Source: CAYUYM01 sp964449305
GTDB taxonomy: Bacteria > Bacteroidota > Ignavibacteria > SZUA-365 > CAYQST01
Assembly: GCA_964449305.1 (NCBI GenBank)
Contig: CAYUYM010000048.1
Location: forward strand, 1-18,810
Direction: 5' to 3'
DNA: 18,810 nt
Numbering within the stretch: the stretch's first letter is position 1; every line of letters starts with the position of its first letter. The notes below the pieces were generated by a model. It saw only the letters and a program-made list of their open reading frames with translations, did no database searches and was not told the DNA's origin. The translations under genes were made by a program, and so were the position numbers. Positions 15,853 to 18,810 of the stretch are shown here, piece after piece.

Positions 15853-15920
15853 TTTTCAACACAACTCACACCAAAAGCTCTTCGTGTCCTTGTGTCGTCT
15901 TTGTGCCTTCGTGTTGAAAA
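15853..15920. repeat. 68-bp element bounded by perfect 10-bp inverted repeats
   Basis: TTTTCAACAC (15853-15862) and GTGTTGAAAA (15911-15920) are exact inverted repeats. Between them the minus strand reads a quasi-periodic run of CACGAAGG-, CACAAAG- and CACAAGG-like words (about 15880-15916). Translated, this gives the Asn-Thr-Lys-Ala-Gln-Arg-Arg-His-Lys-Asp-Thr-Lys type of peptide that I recall as a spurious ORF repeated across many environmental genomes. It sits between the S9 peptidase and the ABC-F gene. It is likely one copy of a dispersed intergenic repeat family; function unknown. Confidence 0.65.
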
Positions 15921-15958
15921 GCACCGTCCCTTCCCCGCTCTGCCCGTGCCTCTTGCTG

Positions 15959-16021
15959 ATGCAGGAAACCTTTCTCCAACGTGATACCCTGATACCCTGG
16001 CAAACTGACAACCACCCGTGA
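15959..16021 (+). CDS. Possible 20-codon leader peptide overlapping the ABC-F start
   Basis: ATG 15959 opens a 20-codon frame (Met-Gln-Glu-Thr ... Asn-His-Pro) whose TGA (16019-16021) overlaps the GTG start of the ABC-F gene by three bases. No ribosome-binding site is visible before this ATG and none before the GTG, so translational coupling or attenuation is conceivable. The frame includes the tandem 8-mer GATACCCT. The product is not recognisable; the frame may be chance. Confidence 0.25.
   Translation: MQETFLQRDTLIPWQTDNHP
15983..15998. repeat. Tandem 8-mer GATACCCT x2
   Basis: Two exact adjacent copies of GATACCCT, 20 bases before the ABC-F start codon. With only two units it could be a chance duplication or the remnant of a longer array. 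Confidence 0.5.
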
Positions 16022-17982
16022 TCGCGCTCAACTCCCTCACCAAGCATTTCGGCGACCGCTACCTGTTCAAGGATGCATCCCTGCACATCGGCAACCGGGA
16101 CCGTATCGCCATTGTCGGATCGAACGGTGCGGGGAAGTCCACACTGCTGCGCATCATCCTGGGGGTGATGGAAGCGGACAGTGGGACCATCACGCAGTCC
16201 CGTGCGAACACCGTGGGCTACCTGCCACAAGAGAACGTGCACCACGAGGGCACCTCGCTTCTGGAGGAAGTGAAGAAGGCCTTCGGCGACATCCTCTCGC
16301 TTCAGGATCGCGCCGACGAGTGCCGCAGGGAGATCGAGCGCCTCACATCGTCCGGCGTCAGTGATTCGCCGGAGCTGATGGATCTGCTGGAGGAGCAGGG
16401 GGAACTCCTGCACCATCTGGACCACGCCCAGGCCTGGAACATCGACACGCGCGCCAAGCAGGTGCTCACGGGGCTCGGCTTCCGCGACCGGGACTTCCCG
16501 CGCATGACCGAGGAGTTCAGCGGCGGGTGGCAGATGCGCATCGAGCTGGCGAAGCTCCTGCTGGAGGAGCCTACCATCCTGCTGCTCGACGAGCCGACGA
16601 ACCACCTCGATCTCGACTCGCTGGAATGGCTCGAAGCTTATCTGCGGGACTACGAGGGCTCGGTGGTGATCGTGTCGCACGACAGGCGCTTCCTCGACAA
16701 CCTGGTGACGCGCACGGTGGAGATCTCGCTCGGCAGCATCACGGAGTACTCCGGCAATTACTCCTTCTACATCGAGGAGCGCAAGAAGCGCCGTGCCCTG
16801 CTGGAGGCGCAGTACGACAACCAGCAGCAGATGATCAAGCAGAACACGCAGTTCATCGAGCGTTTCCGCTACAAGGCCACGAAGGCACGGCAGGTGCAGA
16901 GCCGCATCAAGGCGCTCGAGAAGATCGAGCGCGTCGAGATCGAGGACGAGGAGTCGCAGATCCGCTTCTCCTTCCCCGCGCCGCCGTCCTGCGGCCGCAT
17001 CCTCATGGAGCTCGACGGCGTGGACAAGAGCTACGGCGATCTGCGCGTGCTCCAGAAGGTGTCGCTGCACCTGGAGCGCGGCGAGCGCATCGCCATGCTC
17101 GGGCCCAACGGCACGGGCAAGTCCACGCTTGCGCGCATCATCGCCGGCGTCGACGATTTCCAGGGCGGGCTGCGGAGGCCGGGCTACAACGTCGCGATCT
17201 CGTACTACGCCCAGCACCAGGCCGACGACCTTGATCCGAAACGCACCGTCCTGCAGACAGTGGACGAGATCGCCCAGGGCGAGATCCGCAAGAACCTGCG
17301 CTCCCTTCTCGGCTGCTTCCTCTTCTCGGGCGACGATGTGTTCAAGATGGTGTCCGTGCTGTCGGGCGGCGAGAAGAGCCGCCTCGCGCTGGCGAAGATG
17401 CTGCTGACACCGTCCAACCTGCTTGTGATGGATGAGCCGACGAACCACCTCGACATGCGTTCGAAGGGCGTGTTGCAGGAGGCCCTGCTTCGCTTCGAGG
17501 GATCCTACATCATCGTGTCGCATGACCGCGATTTTCTCGAGCCCATCGTCAACCGCGTGTGGGACATCCACGACGGGGCGCTGCGCGTGACGCTCGGGAC
17601 GGTGAGTGACTACATCCGTAAGCGCCATGGCGGCGAGGCGGCACCCGTCGGCAGGAGCGACACATCGGGCCGGGAGATCCGGCAGAAGACGGCGACGCAC
17701 TCGGACCGCGACCGCAAGCGCGAAGAGGCCGAGAAGAGGCAGGCGCTCTATCAGAAGCACAAGCCGCTGAAGCAGGCCCTGCGCCGCGCGGAGGAGGGCA
17801 TCGCGAAGCTGGAGGCCCGCAACACCGCGATCGAGCAGGAGTTGGGCATCCCCGACACCTACCACGACGCGGCAAGGGTGAAGCAGCTCCAGCTCGAATA
17901 CAAGGACGTGAAGTCCCGCCTTGAGGGCCTCTACTACGAATGGGCCGATCTTCAGGAACAACTCGAGAAGCTCTCGGCGTAG
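16018..17982 (+). CDS. ABC-F family ATPase (ribosome-associated, duplicated ABC domains)
   Basis: Soluble ATPase of 654 residues with two ABC domains and no membrane part; ABC-F proteins bind the ribosomal E site and rescue or regulate translation. Domain 1 has Walker A GSNGAGKST (34-42), signature FSGGW (167-171) and Walker B LLLDEPTNHLD with Glu192. A charged linker (about 240-320) corresponds to the P-site tRNA-interaction motif. Domain 2 has GPNGTGKST (362-370), LSGGEKSR (448-455) and LLVMDEPTNHLD with Glu473. A C-terminal coiled coil (about 560-654) resembles that of Uup/YfmR-type members. Which ABC-F subgroup it belongs to, and whether it gives antibiotic protection, cannot be decided from motifs. 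The start is GTG, fixed by homology (MIALNSLTKHFGDR); no ribosome-binding site precedes it, and a 20-codon frame overlaps it. Confidence 0.95.
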   Translation: MIALNSLTKHFGDRYLFKDASLHIGNRDRIAIVGSNGAGKSTLLRIILGVMEADSGTITQSRANTVGYLPQENVHHEGTSLLEEVKKAFGDILSLQDRADECRREIERLTSSGVSDSPELMDLLEEQGELLHHLDHAQAWNIDTRAKQVLTGLGFRDRDFPRMTEEFSGGWQMRIELAKLLLEEPTILLLDEPTNHLDLDSLEWLEAYLRDYEGSVVIVSHDRRFLDNLVTRTVEISLGSITEYSGNYSFYIEERKKRRALLEAQYDNQQQMIKQNTQFIERFRYKATKARQVQSRIKALEKIERVEIEDEESQIRFSFPAPPSCGRILMELDGVDKSYGDLRVLQKVSLHLERGERIAMLGPNGTGKSTLARIIAGVDDFQGGLRRPGYNVAISYYAQHQADDLDPKRTVLQTVDEIAQGEIRKNLRSLLGCFLFSGDDVFKMVSVLSGGEKSRLALAKMLLTPSNLLVMDEPTNHLDMRSKGVLQEALLRFEGSYIIVSHDRDFLEPIVNRVWDIHDGALRVTLGTVSDYIRKRHGGEAAPVGRSDTSGREIRQKTATHSDRDRKREEAEKRQALYQKHKPLKQALRRAEEGIAKLEARNTAIEQELGIPDTYHDAARVKQLQLEYKDVKSRLEGLYYEWADLQEQLEKLSA

Positions 17983-18035
17983 GTTGCACCGGCGTCACTC
18001 ATCAGACACACGATTCATCAGCACGGAAGCACATC

Positions 18036-18810
18036 ATGAACACTCGCATCGGCATCACCGCACTCCTTCTCCTCGTCCTGATCACCGACGGCGCCAGCGC
18101 CCAGGAGAAGTACACACTCACCTACAGGTTTGAGAAGGGGAGAACCTATCTCTTCAAGGAATCCGGCAAGGGCATGATGACCCAGGAGGCGATGGGGCAG
18201 GAGATGAAGATCCCCATGGATCTGAACGGCGTGAACCGCTTTGTGGTGGAGGATGTGGCGTCCGATGGAAGCATCTCCATCACGCACTCCTACGACAGCT
18301 ATTTCATGTCCATCAAGAGTGATGTGATCGACACCGTCGGATCGCTGGATGCAGTGATCGGCAAGCGGAGGCGCACCGTGATCAACCCGCATGGCACGCT
18401 CATCCGCACGGAGGTGATTGATTCCATGGACACGCCCGGCGCGGGCAACATGTTGCCGACCACCGGCTTCCTCCCGACACTGCCGGAGAAGCCCGTCGCG
18501 ATCGGCGAGACGTGGAGCGCCGTCAAGACGGACGCCAATCCCGCCCTGGGCAAGGATGGCACGATGAAGACCTCGCTCACCTACACCCTGGTGGGGGTGG
18601 AGAAGCGTGACGGGCGTGACGCATTGAAGATCACCTACACGGGCACGACGGAGATGAGCGGCACGGGTTCACAGATGGGCATGGAGTTCGGCATGGAGGG
18701 AGCGGGCACCGTCACAGGCACGGTGTGGTACGATCCCTCCAGCGGTCTTCCACTGGAGGATGACAACGCAATGGAGATAAGCACGGTGGTGTCGATCCCC
18801 ATGCAGGAGC
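18036..18810 (+). CDS. Exported protein of unknown function, cut off by the window end
   Basis: The frame is open from ATG 18036 to the last base (258 codons, no stop reached). A signal peptide (MNTRIGITALLLLVLITDGASAQ) predicts export, and GGAAG lies six bases before the ATG. The mature part alternates beta strands: KYTLTYRFEKGRTYLFKES near the start, a Met- and Gly-rich stretch, then GETWSAVKTD (about 164-173) and ALKITYTGTTEMSGTG. This order (an amphipathic 'Y-x-F-x-x-G' strand, then 'P-x-x-x-V-x-x-G-E-x-W') resembles the DUF6263-type periplasmic/lipid-binding-like families, but I cannot assign it firmly. It starts 53 bp after the ABC-F gene on the same strand. Confidence 0.8.
   Translation, partial: MNTRIGITALLLLVLITDGASAQEKYTLTYRFEKGRTYLFKESGKGMMTQEAMGQEMKIPMDLNGVNRFVVEDVASDGSISITHSYDSYFMSIKSDVIDTVGSLDAVIGKRRRTVINPHGTLIRTEVIDSMDTPGAGNMLPTTGFLPTLPEKPVAIGETWSAVKTDANPALGKDGTMKTSLTYTLVGVEKRDGRDALKITYTGTTEMSGTGSQMGMEFGMEGAGTVTGTVWYDPSSGLPLEDDNAMEISTVVSIPMQE

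Noticed and set aside
15818..15856. Intrinsic terminator ending in T6 after the S9 peptidase
   Set aside because: The T6 run follows only 3-4 bp stems, and most of it belongs to the inverted repeat of the 68-bp element. The support is too weak to call it.
15856..17961. 701-codon open frame on the minus strand opposite the ABC-F gene
   Set aside because: Composition (Leu, His, Arg, Val, Ala runs) is that of an antisense shadow of a GC-rich gene. The plus strand carries every ABC-F motif. Its C-terminal end simply translates the 68-bp repeat.

Overview
The window looks like a chromosomal, mostly housekeeping segment of a GC-rich Gram-negative bacterium, probably of the Bacteroidota/Chlorobiota (FCB) group; a Kapaibacteria- or Ignavibacteria-like lineage would fit. 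Three things point there. The gene order uppS - bamA - two skp/ompH genes - lpxD is an outer-membrane biogenesis cluster typical of that group. A protein ending in a recognisable type IX secretion (Por) C-terminal sorting domain is encoded at 3265-4707. Ribosome-binding sites vary from clear to absent. The lineage is inferred from family knowledge; no marker gene was compared.

Layout. Positions 1-97 hold the 3' part of a tRNA-Phe(GAA) and its terminator, followed by tpiA (148-942). On the minus strand lies a two-gene unit read from 4707 down to 1001: a T9SS-type secreted protein, then, overlapping it by an ATGA, a large exported protein joining a von Willebrand A domain, beta-sandwich modules and a formylglycine-generating-enzyme-like (SUMF) domain. 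This pair looks accessory: lower GC and less biased codons by eye than its neighbours. A 432-bp gap without a convincing gene (4708-5139) separates it from the envelope cluster on the plus strand: uppS (TTG start), bamA, skp-like 1 (GTG start), skp-like 2 and lpxD (5140-10692). Then come a YdfG-type short-chain dehydrogenase, a heptanucleotide tandem array (17 units), tatC, a long-chain polyprenyl diphosphate synthase (GTG start), a secreted S9 peptidase, a 200-bp spacer with a small inverted-repeat-bounded element, an ABC-F ATPase (GTG start) and the first 258 codons of an exported protein of unknown function that runs off the window.

How the genes work together. UppS makes the undecaprenyl carrier for wall and LPS/O-antigen synthesis. 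LpxD performs an early acylation in lipid A synthesis. The Skp-like chaperones carry outer-membrane proteins to BamA, which inserts them. TatC, the S9 peptidase and the T9SS-type cargo belong to protein export and extracytoplasmic proteolysis. The polyprenyl synthase probably supplies the quinone side chain.

I did not find a clearly new defence, mobile or biosynthetic system. The items most worth checking are the VWA-SUMF protein (one of the two FGE active-site cysteines is replaced by Trp), the heptamer array directly in front of tatC, the 68-bp repeat element ahead of the ABC-F gene, and a 20-codon leader ORF that overlaps the ABC-F start codon.
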